Origin: an uncultured Alphaproteobacteria bacterium
GTDB taxonomy: Bacteria > Pseudomonadota > Alphaproteobacteria > RF32 > CAG-239
NCBI GenBank assembly: GCA_944392185.1
Contig: CALXVW010000058.1
Location: forward strand, 1-11,933
DNA length: 11,933 bases
Direction of reading: 5' to 3'
Part shown: in pieces, positions 6,179 through 11,933 of the stretch
How the letters are laid out: the number at the start of each line of letters is the position of its first letter
How positions within the stretch are numbered: the first letter of the stretch is position 1
Notes under the pieces: model-generated
What the model saw: only the letters and a program-made list of their open reading frames with translations
Databases searched by the model: none
What the model was told of the DNA's origin: nothing
Translations under genes and position numbers: made by a program

Positions 6179-7309
6179 ATGAAGAACTGGCATAAAAAAC
6201 CTTTTGCCAAATCGTCGGTTATATCGCAGAAAAGTGAGCCTGCGGCACCAAATTATGCGGCCATAGACTTAGGCACCAACTCTTGCAGATTGGTAATTGC
6301 CACGCCGACCCCGTCGTCTTTTCGGATTGTTGAGACTTTTTCCAAAATAACCAGGCTTGGCGAGGGAATTATAAACAACAATGAGCTGTCAAAAGCGGCC
6401 ATCAAACGGACCATCGGCGCATTAAAGGTTTGTGCCGGTGTTTTAGCTGAATATGCACCGATTGTGCGCTCGCGCTATGTTGCCACGGCCGCCTGCCGTC
6501 GTGCAATAAACTGCAAACAATTTCTGGATTCGGTCAAAAAAGAAACTGGTTTGAATATAGAGATAATTTCGCCGCAAGAAGAATCTCGCCTGGCCGTTGT
6601 AGGCTGCATTCCGCTTTTGGCCAGAAACATTAAACGTGCACTGATATTTGATATTGGCGGCGGTTCCACCGAGATATCCTTGGCTCGCACCACCAACAGC
6701 GGCAACACGTTCATTGAAGGCTACATATCTCTACCCTATGGAGTGGTTACCATCTCAGAGGCTTTTCCCTCGCATGACATGACAGATTTGGCTTATGACA
6801 CAATTATCGAGCGCACACATAAGCTTCTTTCTGAGTTTGAAGAAAAACACCACATCAGAGAAGCCATAGCCAACCAAGAAATTCAAGTTATCGGCACATC
6901 TGGCACGGTCACTGTATTGGGAGCAGTACATTTGAATCTGCCGCGCTATAACCGCTCGGCGGTAGATGGTATTGCCATGAGCAAACAAGACGTGGAGCGC
7001 ACGGTAGCTAAAATTAAAAGAATTGGAGATGAAGGACGCAAAAAGCACCCCTGTATCGGCGCCTCAAAAGCAGATTTGACCATGGCCGGCTGTGCAATTA
7101 TAGAGGCTCTGACCTCTTTTTGGCCGATATCTGAAATAACGGTAGCAGATAGGGGCATCAGGGAAGGAATTCTGCTGGATATGATGCACGCCCCCAAAAA
7201 GCATTTTAACAAAAAACGCCGCAAACCGCGTTATCCGTTCTCACGGGGAAGAAAGAATAGCAATTTTAACAACAATCAAGCTTTTCGAGGTGTAGCCAAT
7301 GACAGATAA
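6179..7309 (+). CDS. Ppx/GppA family phosphatase, copy 1 (exopolyphosphatase / pppGpp phosphohydrolase)
   Basis: These enzymes have an actin-like ASKHA fold and hydrolyse polyphosphate and/or pppGpp, linking to the stringent response. Of 376 aa, about 26-335 is the catalytic unit. Motifs are AAIDLGTNSCRL (27-38, phosphate loop 1), QEESR (133-137, with the catalytic-base Glu region), FDIGGGSTEI (157-166, phosphate loop 2), GTSGT (239-243) and ADRGIREGI (323-331). All are canonical, so it should be active. Odd is the strongly basic, Asn/Arg-rich tail (about 338-376, with KKRRKPR and SRGRKN), not part of the core family, possibly nucleic-acid binding. No clear ribosome binding site precedes the ATG at 6179. 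It is the first of four overlapping genes and overlaps the next by 11 nt. Whether Ppx or GppA activity dominates cannot be read from sequence. Confidence 0.9.
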   Translation: MKNWHKKPFAKSSVISQKSEPAAPNYAAIDLGTNSCRLVIATPTPSSFRIVETFSKITRLGEGIINNNELSKAAIKRTIGALKVCAGVLAEYAPIVRSRYVATAACRRAINCKQFLDSVKKETGLNIEIISPQEESRLAVVGCIPLLARNIKRALIFDIGGGSTEISLARTTNSGNTFIEGYISLPYGVVTISEAFPSHDMTDLAYDTIIERTHKLLSEFEEKHHIREAIANQEIQVIGTSGTVTVLGAVHLNLPRYNRSAVDGIAMSKQDVERTVAKIKRIGDEGRKKHPCIGASKADLTMAGCAIIEALTSFWPISEITVADRGIREGILLDMMHAPKKHFNKKRRKPRYPFSRGRKNSNFNNNQAFRGVANDR

Positions 7310-8255
7310 GAACTATGCTGCCATAGATTTAGGCACCAATTCCTGCCGTTTATTGATTTGTGATGCCACCGGCAAAGAACTATGTAAAGAGACAACGGCT
7401 ACCAGGCTCGGAGAAGGGTTGTACAAGTCCGGAGTTTTCACACCACAGGCCATTGAGCGTGGGGTCAGATGTTTTTTTCAATACCGGCAATTAATAGATA
7501 AATACAATGTAGATACGATTCGTGCTGTTGCCACGGCCTCTTGCCGCATGGCTGCCAACAGTGATGAATTCATCAAAAAAGTATGGGATGAATCCCACAT
7601 TAAGATAGAGGTGATAGATGGTTACGAGGAAGCTCGCCTGAATTTGAAAGGCGCCTTGAGTCATGTCTGCGGCAAAACCAAATATGTTGTTGTCTATGAC
7701 TTAGGCGGCGGCTCCACTGAAATTACTTTGGCCACCAACACCAAAAATCCGCACATATTGCACACCATATCCATTCCATGGGGTGCGCGCAATGCCTCAG
7801 AGGCATTTAATTTGGTAGAATACAACGAAGAAAACGCCGCCCGCCTGCGGCAAGATATCGGCGCCAGAACGGAGAGCTTTGTCAAAAAATCTTACCTTGA
7901 AACTTATCTTGAAGATGTTTGTTTCGTAGCCACCTCAAGCACCCCTTTGCGCCTGGCCTCAATGATCGAGGACTTTGGCGCCTATGACCGCGACCGTGCT
8001 GATGGCATTGCTATGGACAAAGAGACTATGGACAAGGCCATTTCAGAGGTCTTGCACTCCAGCCGCGCGGAGATGGCAGATAATCCCTATATTGGAGACA
8101 AAAGATCTTACATATTTATCGCCGCCTGCATCATATTTCAAACCATTTATGAGCGCCTCAAAGCAGATAAGATTATAGCCTCTCTCAAAAGTGCCAAAGA
8201 CGGTATTGTCGCGGAACTGATAGAGAAAGATAAAAAAGATGAAAAAGCTGACTAA
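7299..8255 (+). CDS. Ppx/GppA family phosphatase paralogue, copy 2, with altered C-terminal motifs
   Basis: This 318-aa protein is clearly homologous to its neighbour: AAIDLGTNSCRLLI (7-20), RLGEGL (36-41), ATASCR (78-83), YEEAR (109-113) and YDLGGGSTEI (133-142). It keeps the first and second phosphate loops and the acidic catalytic region. It differs in two places the family usually keeps: GTSGT is ATSST (211-215), and RGIREGI is replaced by KSAKDGI (297-303). It may have changed substrate, reduced activity or a regulatory role (inference). It starts inside the end of copy 1 (11-nt overlap) with GAGG upstream, and overlaps rlmE by 17 nt. Its tail is short and charged. Tandem Ppx/GppA genes probably arose by duplication, but they are well diverged. 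Confidence 0.88.
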   Translation: MTDKNYAAIDLGTNSCRLLICDATGKELCKETTATRLGEGLYKSGVFTPQAIERGVRCFFQYRQLIDKYNVDTIRAVATASCRMAANSDEFIKKVWDESHIKIEVIDGYEEARLNLKGALSHVCGKTKYVVVYDLGGGSTEITLATNTKNPHILHTISIPWGARNASEAFNLVEYNEENAARLRQDIGARTESFVKKSYLETYLEDVCFVATSSTPLRLASMIEDFGAYDRDRADGIAMDKETMDKAISEVLHSSRAEMADNPYIGDKRSYIFIAACIIFQTIYERLKADKIIASLKSAKDGIVAELIEKDKKDEKAD

Positions 8256-8937
8256 ATCTGCCCAGGCCATCACCGGCCGCCACCAGCTCACGGTGCGGGT
8301 CAAGACCTCGAAATACCGCAAGAAGTCTTCCAACCAGTGGTTGGAAAGGCAGTTAAACGACCCATATGTTGCGGAATCCAAACGTTTGGGGTATCGCTCC
8401 AGAGCCGCTTTTAAGCTAATTCAGTTAGATGAAAAATACAAGTTTTTAGGCAAAGGCAAAACCATTGTTGACTTAGGCTGCGCGCCCGGCGGTTGGACTC
8501 AAGTAGCGGTGCAAAGAAACAAGGGCAGCGGCCAGGTTGTAGGAATAGATATTTTAGAAACCGAGCCGATTGATGGAGCAAGCCTCATTTGCTTAGATTT
8601 CACCTTACCGGAGGCGGCAGACAAACTAAAAGCCCTGCTCAATGGAGAGGCGGATATAGTCATGAGCGATATGGCCGCCAACACCACCGGCCACCAACAA
8701 ACCGACCATTTAAGGACCATCGGCTTGGTAGAAGCTGCTTATGAATTTGCCAAAGAGGTTTTAGCTCAAGGGGGAATTTTCATTGCCAAAGTATTTCAAG
8801 GCGGCGCCGAAGGCAGCCTCTTAAATGATGCCAAAAAGAACTTTGCCAAAGTTGGTCATTTCAAACCCGATGCCAGCCGCTCGACCTCACCGGAAACATA
8901 TTTGGTTTGCCAGGGCTTTAGAAAGGAAAATAAATAA
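8239..8937 (+). CDS. rlmE: RlmE, 23S rRNA 2'-O-methyltransferase (U2552; FtsJ/RrmJ)
   Basis: RlmE methylates the ribose of U2552 in the A-loop of 23S rRNA late in 50S assembly, using SAM. The 232-aa protein has an N-terminal basic extension (about 1-40) as seen in alphaproteobacterial members. Then come YRSRAAFKL (52-60), the SAM motif VDLGCAPGGWTQ (77-88), MSDMA (142-146), FIAKVFQGG (181-189) and SPETYLV (217-223). The catalytic K-D-K-E set is K59, D144, K184 and E219, complete. It overlaps the preceding Ppx/GppA gene by 17 nt and the following rsmB by one base (TAATG), so translation is likely coupled. Adjacency of Ppx/GppA and rlmE is a known arrangement in alphaproteobacteria. Confidence 0.97.
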   Translation: MKKLTKSAQAITGRHQLTVRVKTSKYRKKSSNQWLERQLNDPYVAESKRLGYRSRAAFKLIQLDEKYKFLGKGKTIVDLGCAPGGWTQVAVQRNKGSGQVVGIDILETEPIDGASLICLDFTLPEAADKLKALLNGEADIVMSDMAANTTGHQQTDHLRTIGLVEAAYEFAKEVLAQGGIFIAKVFQGGAEGSLLNDAKKNFAKVGHFKPDASRSTSPETYLVCQGFRKENK

Positions 8938-10151
8938 TGCAAACCGGGGCCAGATATCAGGCTTGCTTAGAACTCATAAGTGAGATTTTTAAAGATGAAA
9001 AACCGGCAGACGGTGTGATAAACGAGTATATGCGGAGCCGCAAATATATTGGCTCCAAAGACCGCAGATTCATTAATGACCTGGTTTGGCACTTAATTCG
9101 TAATCGGCGCAAGCTTGAATTTGATGCCAAAAGCCAAGACCCCAGAAGAATCTTGCTTTGGGCCGCAAAGGACAAATTGCCGGAGGTCTTTGACGGCTCT
9201 CGACATGGCCTTTCTCCTCTCTCAAAAGAAGAGAAAGAATGGTTAAGAGAAGAAAATGAGCAACCCTACCCGCCGGCAGTTGAAGCTGAATGCCCGGATT
9301 GGCTGTTTGCCAAGATTAAAGATATTGAATTTTGCAAAGCGCTCAACCAAGCGGCTGAAGCTGATTTCAGAGCCCACAATCATACAAGAAATGAGGTTAT
9401 CAAAAGGCTGGTACAAGAAGGTATTGATGTGCGCAAAACGCCATATTCGCCTCTGGGTTTTCGCAGTTCTGAGCGCATAAGTATCGGCAATTGCACAGCT
9501 TATCAAGAAGGCTGGTTTGAGATTCAGGATGAAGCCTCACAAATAGCGACGATTTTGTGTGATGCCAAAGAAAGTGAAAAGATTATCGATTATTGTTGTG
9601 GCGCCGGCGGCAAAAGCTTGGCGATATCAGAGTTGTTAGAAAATAGAGGAAAAATTTTGGCCTATGATATCAACGCCAAAAGGCTGGAAGCCATCAAACC
9701 GCGCCTGCAAAGATTGGGGGTTAAAAACATTGAGCTAACCGATATCATTGCCGACAACGACAAAGATTTTGACCTTTTCATATTGGATGCCCCGTGCTCC
9801 GGCACAGGCACCTGGAGAAGAGCCCCCGATGCCAAATTCCGCTTGCGAGAAGATAAATTAGCCACACTCAAACACACGCAGGCAAATTTGCTAGAGGTAG
9901 CGGCCGCTAAGACCCAAACCGGTGGCAAAATAGCCTATTTCACCTGCTCGGTACTCAAAGAAGAAAATGAAGATATCATCAATGGCTTTTTAGCCAAACA
10001 TCCGGAATTTGCACTTATGGATTTGGAAAAACTCTGGGCGCAAAAAATAGAGCAGCCCTATCCGCACAGCAACCCATATATGCTGCGCCTATCTCCTCAA
10101 ACCACCAACACAGATGGCTTTTTCATTGCGATCTTAAAGAAGCAAAGTTAA
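8937..10151 (+). CDS. rsmB: RsmB-type rRNA (cytosine-5)-methyltransferase
   Basis: This is a SAM-dependent RNA m5C methyltransferase of the RsmB/NOP2/Sun family; RsmB acts on C967 of 16S rRNA. Of its 404 aa, the N-terminal 140 residues are helical and NusB-like (SKDRRFINDLVWHLIRNRRKL, about 40-60), the usual RsmB N-domain. The Rossmann domain shows IDYCCGAGGKS (217-227), LAYDINAKRL (241-250) and the double-cysteine pair typical of m5C enzymes: DAPCSGTG (284-291, C287) and YFTCSVLKEEN (334-344, C337). It ends with the family's DGFF (393-396). It starts in the rlmE stop (TAATG) and is last in the operon, making a unit for modification of both ribosomal subunits. Its TAA stop overlaps the opposing helix-turn-helix gene. 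Target specificity is inferred. Confidence 0.9.
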   Translation: MQTGARYQACLELISEIFKDEKPADGVINEYMRSRKYIGSKDRRFINDLVWHLIRNRRKLEFDAKSQDPRRILLWAAKDKLPEVFDGSRHGLSPLSKEEKEWLREENEQPYPPAVEAECPDWLFAKIKDIEFCKALNQAAEADFRAHNHTRNEVIKRLVQEGIDVRKTPYSPLGFRSSERISIGNCTAYQEGWFEIQDEASQIATILCDAKESEKIIDYCCGAGGKSLAISELLENRGKILAYDINAKRLEAIKPRLQRLGVKNIELTDIIADNDKDFDLFILDAPCSGTGTWRRAPDAKFRLREDKLATLKHTQANLLEVAAAKTQTGGKIAYFTCSVLKEENEDIINGFLAKHPEFALMDLEKLWAQKIEQPYPHSNPYMLRLSPQTTNTDGFFIAILKKQS

Positions 10152-10378
10152 CGCCCCACCTCGTTATCCAACAGGATTTTGATTCTTTTGCGGTAGAAAT
10201 GAATCAAGCGGAGATATTTCTTAAAAGAAAGTGCTTCTCCGCGCTCAATAGCGTCTATATTGGCAACGGATAAATCGCACTTGCAGGCAATATCGATGAT
10301 AGGAAGATTTTTATTTAGCCTGATTTGCCTGAGTTGTGTGGCCAGTTGGCCTCGCAGTAAAGCAGAAAAATTATTCAT
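10148..10378 (-). CDS. Small XRE-like helix-turn-helix protein
   Basis: This 76-aa protein is essentially one helix-turn-helix domain: LRQIRLNKNLPIIDIACKCD (16-35) followed by the recognition-helix-like LSVANIDAIERGEAL (36-50) and a short C-terminal helix with basic residues. It matches the layout of Cro/C1-type (XRE) domains, including the Ile-Ala...Leu-Ser...Ile-Glu-Arg-Gly pattern. It probably binds DNA as a dimer; no target is known. A GGGAG ribosome binding site lies about 11 nt before the ATG. It is convergent with rsmB and the two share the palindromic TTAA as stop. Upstream, on the same strand, is a structured RNA with promoter and terminator, so transcription probably comes from read-through of that terminator. 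Confidence 0.75.
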   Translation of the reverse strand: MNNFSALLRGQLATQLRQIRLNKNLPIIDIACKCDLSVANIDAIERGEALSFKKYLRLIHFYRKRIKILLDNEVGR

Positions 10379-10404
10379 CGTTTTAAGCTCCCGAATTTCT
10401 TGTC

Positions 10405-10435
10405 AAAAAGAAACCGCCTTTTTAAGAAAAGGCGG
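10405..10435 (-). terminator. Intrinsic terminator of the minus-strand structured RNA
   Basis: On the minus strand a 9-bp stem, CCGCCTTTT/AAAAGGCGG (10427-10435 with 10414-10422), is followed by TTTCTTTTT. It ends 27 bp before the ATG of the helix-turn-helix gene. The core stem is the same as in the terminator at 602-628. Confidence 0.85.
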
Positions 10436-10566
10436 GGAGCCGAAAACTGTGTAAACGCAGCCTACCTTATTCGTCATACAAGTATGCTTATATCGGTAGC
10501 TCCCCAAAAGAGGAGACGTATTTACAAGGAGTTTTCGGACCCCACAGGCGCAACTCACGCCTGCAC
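10405..10566 (-). ncRNA. Structured RNA with its own promoter and terminator; possible 6S RNA (ssrS)
   Basis: This is a transcript of about 160 nt on the minus strand, bounded by a good promoter (10572-10599) and a terminator (10405-10435). Order of structure 5' to 3': a 6-bp hairpin (10558-10563 with 10545-10550); a closing stem of GGGG/CCCC (10540-10543 with 10434-10437) plus nine perfect pairs (10530-10538 with 10440-10448); an inner stem (10517-10526 with 10450-10457); a 6-bp hairpin with TTTT loop (10500-10515); and a terminal stem GGTAG/CTACC (10495-10499 with 10462-10466) with a small inner hairpin (10475-10486). One irregular long hairpin with a bubble and about 160 nt in length fit 6S RNA, the RNA polymerase-binding regulator, but I cannot confirm its sequence signatures. 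It could instead be a leader of the downstream helix-turn-helix gene. No long ORF lies in it. Confidence 0.6.
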
Positions 10567-10571
10567 TGGTG

Positions 10572-10599
10572 ATATTAGAGCAGAAAAATTAAAATGCAA
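10572..10599 (-). promoter_or_regulatory. Promoter of the minus-strand structured RNA
   Basis: On the minus strand TTGCAT (10594-10599), a 16-bp spacer and TAATAT (10572-10577). Transcription would begin about 10565-10567, right before the first hairpin of the RNA. Confidence 0.65.
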
Positions 10600-10617
10600 T
10601 TAATTTGTTTGAATATG

Positions 10618-10693
10618 GCACCACCGACCAGCACCCCGACCAACGGGAGTGGTGCGGATAACAGCAGAGTAATGCCTCCGGTCGCTTGACCGG
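10618..10693. other. GC-rich intergenic hairpins, no supported gene
   Basis: The stretch between the RNA promoter and the 81-bp palindrome has two clear inverted repeats: GCACCAC 10618-10624 with GTGGTGC 10649-10655, and CCGGTC 10678-10683 with GACCGG 10688-10693 (4-nt loop). No T-run follows on either strand. A 71-codon minus-strand reading frame (10790 down to 10575) with a hydrophobic stretch crosses it. That frame runs through the palindrome and the RNA promoter and has no convincing ribosome binding site, so I do not call it a gene. Confidence 0.4.
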
Positions 10694-10740
10694 CGCTTGC
10701 CTGGCCGGCGAGCTTGTAAAAGTTCGGATAATGGAATTTA

Positions 10741-10821
10741 TAGAGTGATTTCGAAGGCGAGCAAAATTTTAGTGTACATAAGGCGTACATGAATTTTGCG
10801 AGACCGCACGAAATTGCTCTA
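10741..10821. repeat. 81-bp imperfect palindrome
   Basis: The outer arms 10741-10753 and 10809-10821 pair over 13 consecutive positions (two as G-T). An internal loop follows, then GCAAAATT 10761-10768 with AATTTTGC 10792-10799, then TGTAC 10773-10777 with GTACA 10785-10789, leaving a 7-base loop. It lies 22 bp beyond the stop of the leftward FlhB-like gene. There is no T-run, so it is not a typical terminator. It looks like a dispersed palindromic element or a long RNA hairpin in the 3' region of the flagellar transcript. Confidence 0.7.
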
Positions 10822-10843
10822 GAAAACCATTAGACGAACTTTT

Positions 10844-11158
10844 CTATTTGGCGGCGTTCTTTGAATATATATAGGATATAATTTCGGCAACAGCGGCAAA
10901 AGCCTCGACGGGGATTTCCTCATCAATATCGACCGCCTTTAGAATTTGCAAAAGATCGGCATCTTGATGGATTTCGATATTATTCTCGAGTGCGAGCTCA
11001 ATAATTTTGGCGGCCACATGGCCCTGCCCCTTGGCAGAGACAATGGGGGCATTGTCTTTTTCCTTATCATAGCGGAGTGCCACCGCATAATCTGTTGTGG
11101 AAAAGTCTGGTGCGGCGTTGTCTTTTGAAAGATTTTGACTATTATTATCCTCAGACAT
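10844..11158 (-). CDS. Stand-alone FlhB C-terminal-domain-like protein (FlhX-type)
   Basis: FlhB is the flagellar export gate component whose cytoplasmic C-domain switches substrate from rod/hook to filament. This 104-aa protein matches only the FlhB_C part: TTDYAVALRYD (21-31), PIVSAKGQGHVAAKIIELA (38-56), IEIHQDADLLQIL (61-73) and the end IPVEAFAAVAEIISYIY (82-98). In true FlhB the first block is NPTHYAVAL, with self-cleavage between Asn and Pro. Here NPTH is replaced by STTD, so it cannot autocleave in that way. There are no membrane segments. Such stand-alone paralogues accompany flagellar genes in several groups and can partly replace the cleaved FlhB C-domain. The ATG at 11158 is chosen over 11275 because GGAG lies 9 nt upstream, homology begins after it, and the longer version would cross the flgB promoter. 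It is divergent from flgB. Confidence 0.85.
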   Translation of the reverse strand: MSEDNNSQNLSKDNAAPDFSTTDYAVALRYDKEKDNAPIVSAKGQGHVAAKIIELALENNIEIHQDADLLQILKAVDIDEEIPVEAFAAVAEIISYIYSKNAAK

Positions 11159-11187
11159 GCAAAAGCTCCGGAGTTGATTTTTGATAT

Positions 11188-11216
11188 AATTTAAATCTGC
11201 CGGCGCCAAAAGGCAA
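11188..11216 (-). promoter_or_regulatory. Candidate promoter for the FlhB-like gene
   Basis: On the minus strand TTGCCT (11211-11216), a 17-bp spacer and TAAATT (11188-11193), each 4 of 6 to consensus. The start would fall about 24 nt before the ATG at 11158. Confidence 0.35.
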
Positions 11217-11226
11217 GAGCTTTTAT

Positions 11227-11243
11227 TTGGCATATTTTTTGCA
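11227..11243 (+). promoter_or_regulatory. Sigma-54 promoter of the flgB operon
   Basis: The sequence TTGGCATATTTTTTGCA matches the sigma-54 (RpoN) consensus TTGGCAYRNNNNTTGCW at every defined position: GG at -24 and GC at -12. Transcription would start near 11254, giving a leader of about 40 nt to the flgB ATG at 11295. Sigma-54 control of middle flagellar genes is known from Caulobacter and others, and requires an enhancer-binding activator. No activator site was identified. Confidence 0.85.
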
Positions 11244-11294
11244 TGTTGGTTATGTGTGGGGACACGTAACAACAAATTGGGGAATATTGGTAAA

Positions 11295-11708
11295 ATGGAT
11301 TTAAAAAATCTTTCCGTTTTTGGTATGGCGCATCAAAATATGCAATATCTGCAGGCCAGACAACAGGTTCTTGCGGAGAATATTGCCAATGCCAGCACCC
11401 CGGGCTATTTGGCCAGAGACGTTGAGAAACCGAATTTCAATCAAGAAATAAGCGCCACTGCGGGGCTCAAACTAGCCACCACCAACCCCAAACACATCAG
11501 TACCATCGGTCCAAAGAGAGCCGAAAACGGCTATAAAGTATATACGCCGCAACCAAGCTCAGCTTTAACCATTGACGGCAATGGTGTTATCCTAGAAGAG
11601 CAGATGAACGAGGCCAGCAAGGTCAGCAGCGAATATAAGCGAATGATCACCATTTACAACAAATATAAATCTATGATGCAAATGGCCAACACCAAGATTA
11701 ACGCTTAA
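11295..11708 (+). CDS. flgB: Flagellar basal-body rod protein FlgB
   Basis: FlgB is the most proximal rod subunit, exported through the flagellar type III system and joining the MS ring/FliE to the rod. At 137 aa it has normal length. The N-terminal rod-protein signature is ARQQVLAENIANASTPGYLARD (21-42), and the C-terminal amphipathic heptad-like helix is about 104-137 (VSSEYKRMITIYNKYKSMMQ). Both terminal helices form coiled coils in the rod. The ATG at 11295 is preferred to an in-frame start at 11256, because the sigma-54 promoter would start transcription at about 11254, and MDLKNLSVF aligns with the usual FlgB start. A GGGGA lies about 11 nt upstream, a loose ribosome binding site. It is followed after 14 bp by flgC. 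Confidence 0.95.
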   Translation: MDLKNLSVFGMAHQNMQYLQARQQVLAENIANASTPGYLARDVEKPNFNQEISATAGLKLATTNPKHISTIGPKRAENGYKVYTPQPSSALTIDGNGVILEEQMNEASKVSSEYKRMITIYNKYKSMMQMANTKINA

Positions 11709-11722
11709 AGAGGAAAGACAAG

Positions 11723-11933
11723 ATGTCGGGTAACTTAACAATCAGCGCAGATATAGCCGCCTCGGGGATGAGAGCCCAGGCAGAGCGGCTCAAGGTCATT
11801 GCCCAAAACATGGCCAACGCCGATTCTATCTCGACCGAGCCGGGCGGAGAGCCCTATCGCCGTCAAGTTGTAAGCTTCCAAAACTATGTAGACCAAGAAA
11901 GTGGCGCGCAAATGGTCAGAGTTGATAAAGTTG
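11723..11933 (+). CDS. flgC: Flagellar basal-body rod protein FlgC, N-terminal part (cut by window edge)
   Basis: FlgC is the second proximal rod subunit. Seventy residues are visible. They contain the rod/hook-family N-terminal helix and motif (ASGMRAQAERLKVIAQNMAN, 13-32), followed by ADSIST and PYRRQVVSF (47-55), typical of FlgC. The ATG at 11723 has a strong AGAGGAAAG site beginning directly after the flgB stop. The gene runs off the right edge; fliE commonly follows in this operon type (expectation, not seen). Confidence 0.93.
   Translation, partial: MSGNLTISADIAASGMRAQAERLKVIAQNMANADSISTEPGGEPYRRQVVSFQNYVDQESGAQMVRVDKV

Noticed and set aside
10575..10790. A 71-codon minus-strand frame with a hydrophobic stretch that could be a small membrane protein.
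   Set aside because: It starts within the 81-bp palindrome, ends in the promoter of the structured RNA and has no good ribosome binding site; hairpins explain the sequence better. It could be revisited if conserved elsewhere.
11159..11275. Longer N-terminus for the FlhB-like protein starting at 11275.
   Set aside because: The extra residues have no FlhB similarity and overlap the sigma-54 promoter; the ATG at 11158 has its own ribosome binding site.
11256..11294. Earlier in-frame start for FlgB.
   Set aside because: It lies at the predicted sigma-54 transcription start, leaving no room for a ribosome binding site, and adds residues atypical for FlgB.

Overview
The window looks like a piece of the main chromosome of a low-GC alphaproteobacterium, probably a fermentative, flagellated, host- or gut-associated one. 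This is inferred from four things. The alphaproteobacterial RlmE has an N-terminal extension and sits next to a Ppx/GppA gene. There is a DUF2066-type periplasmic protein/AI-2E transporter pair. The clostridial-length Pta and AckA form a pair for acetate fermentation. Flagellar genes sit behind a textbook sigma-54 promoter. No taxonomic search was possible.

Layout, left to right. The 5' end of mraY runs leftward off the edge. Divergent from it, a structured RNA of about 200 nt (430-628) ends in an intrinsic terminator that lies directly against the ribosome binding site of a 65-aa protein of unknown function (644-841). A gene-poor stretch (842-1131) carries two 61-bp direct repeats and a long hairpin. 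A leftward operon follows: ndk, a secreted DUF2066-like protein and an AI-2E family transporter. Divergent from it is pta-ackA, closed by a strong terminator at 6042-6068. From a good promoter at 6108-6136 runs a tightly overlapping rightward operon: two tandem Ppx/GppA-family phosphatases, rlmE and an RsmB-type 16S rRNA m5C methyltransferase. This couples a (p)ppGpp/polyphosphate enzyme family with ribosome maturation.

Convergent with rsmB, and sharing its TTAA stop, is a small helix-turn-helix gene. In front of that gene lies a second structured RNA (minus strand, 10566 to 10405), again with its own promoter and a terminator just ahead of the ORF. Beyond it are a hairpin-rich intergenic region and an 81-bp imperfect palindrome. 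The right end is flagellar: a stand-alone FlhB C-terminal-domain protein reads leftward, and flgB-flgC (flgC cut by the edge) reads rightward from the sigma-54 promoter.

The most interesting material is in the non-coding parts. Two unidentified structured RNAs share a layout (5' hairpin, long closing stem, internal hairpins, terminator with a near-identical CCGCC stem, then a small ORF). The other points are the 61-bp repeat pair, the 81-bp palindrome, and a second Ppx/GppA copy that has lost two conserved C-terminal motifs.
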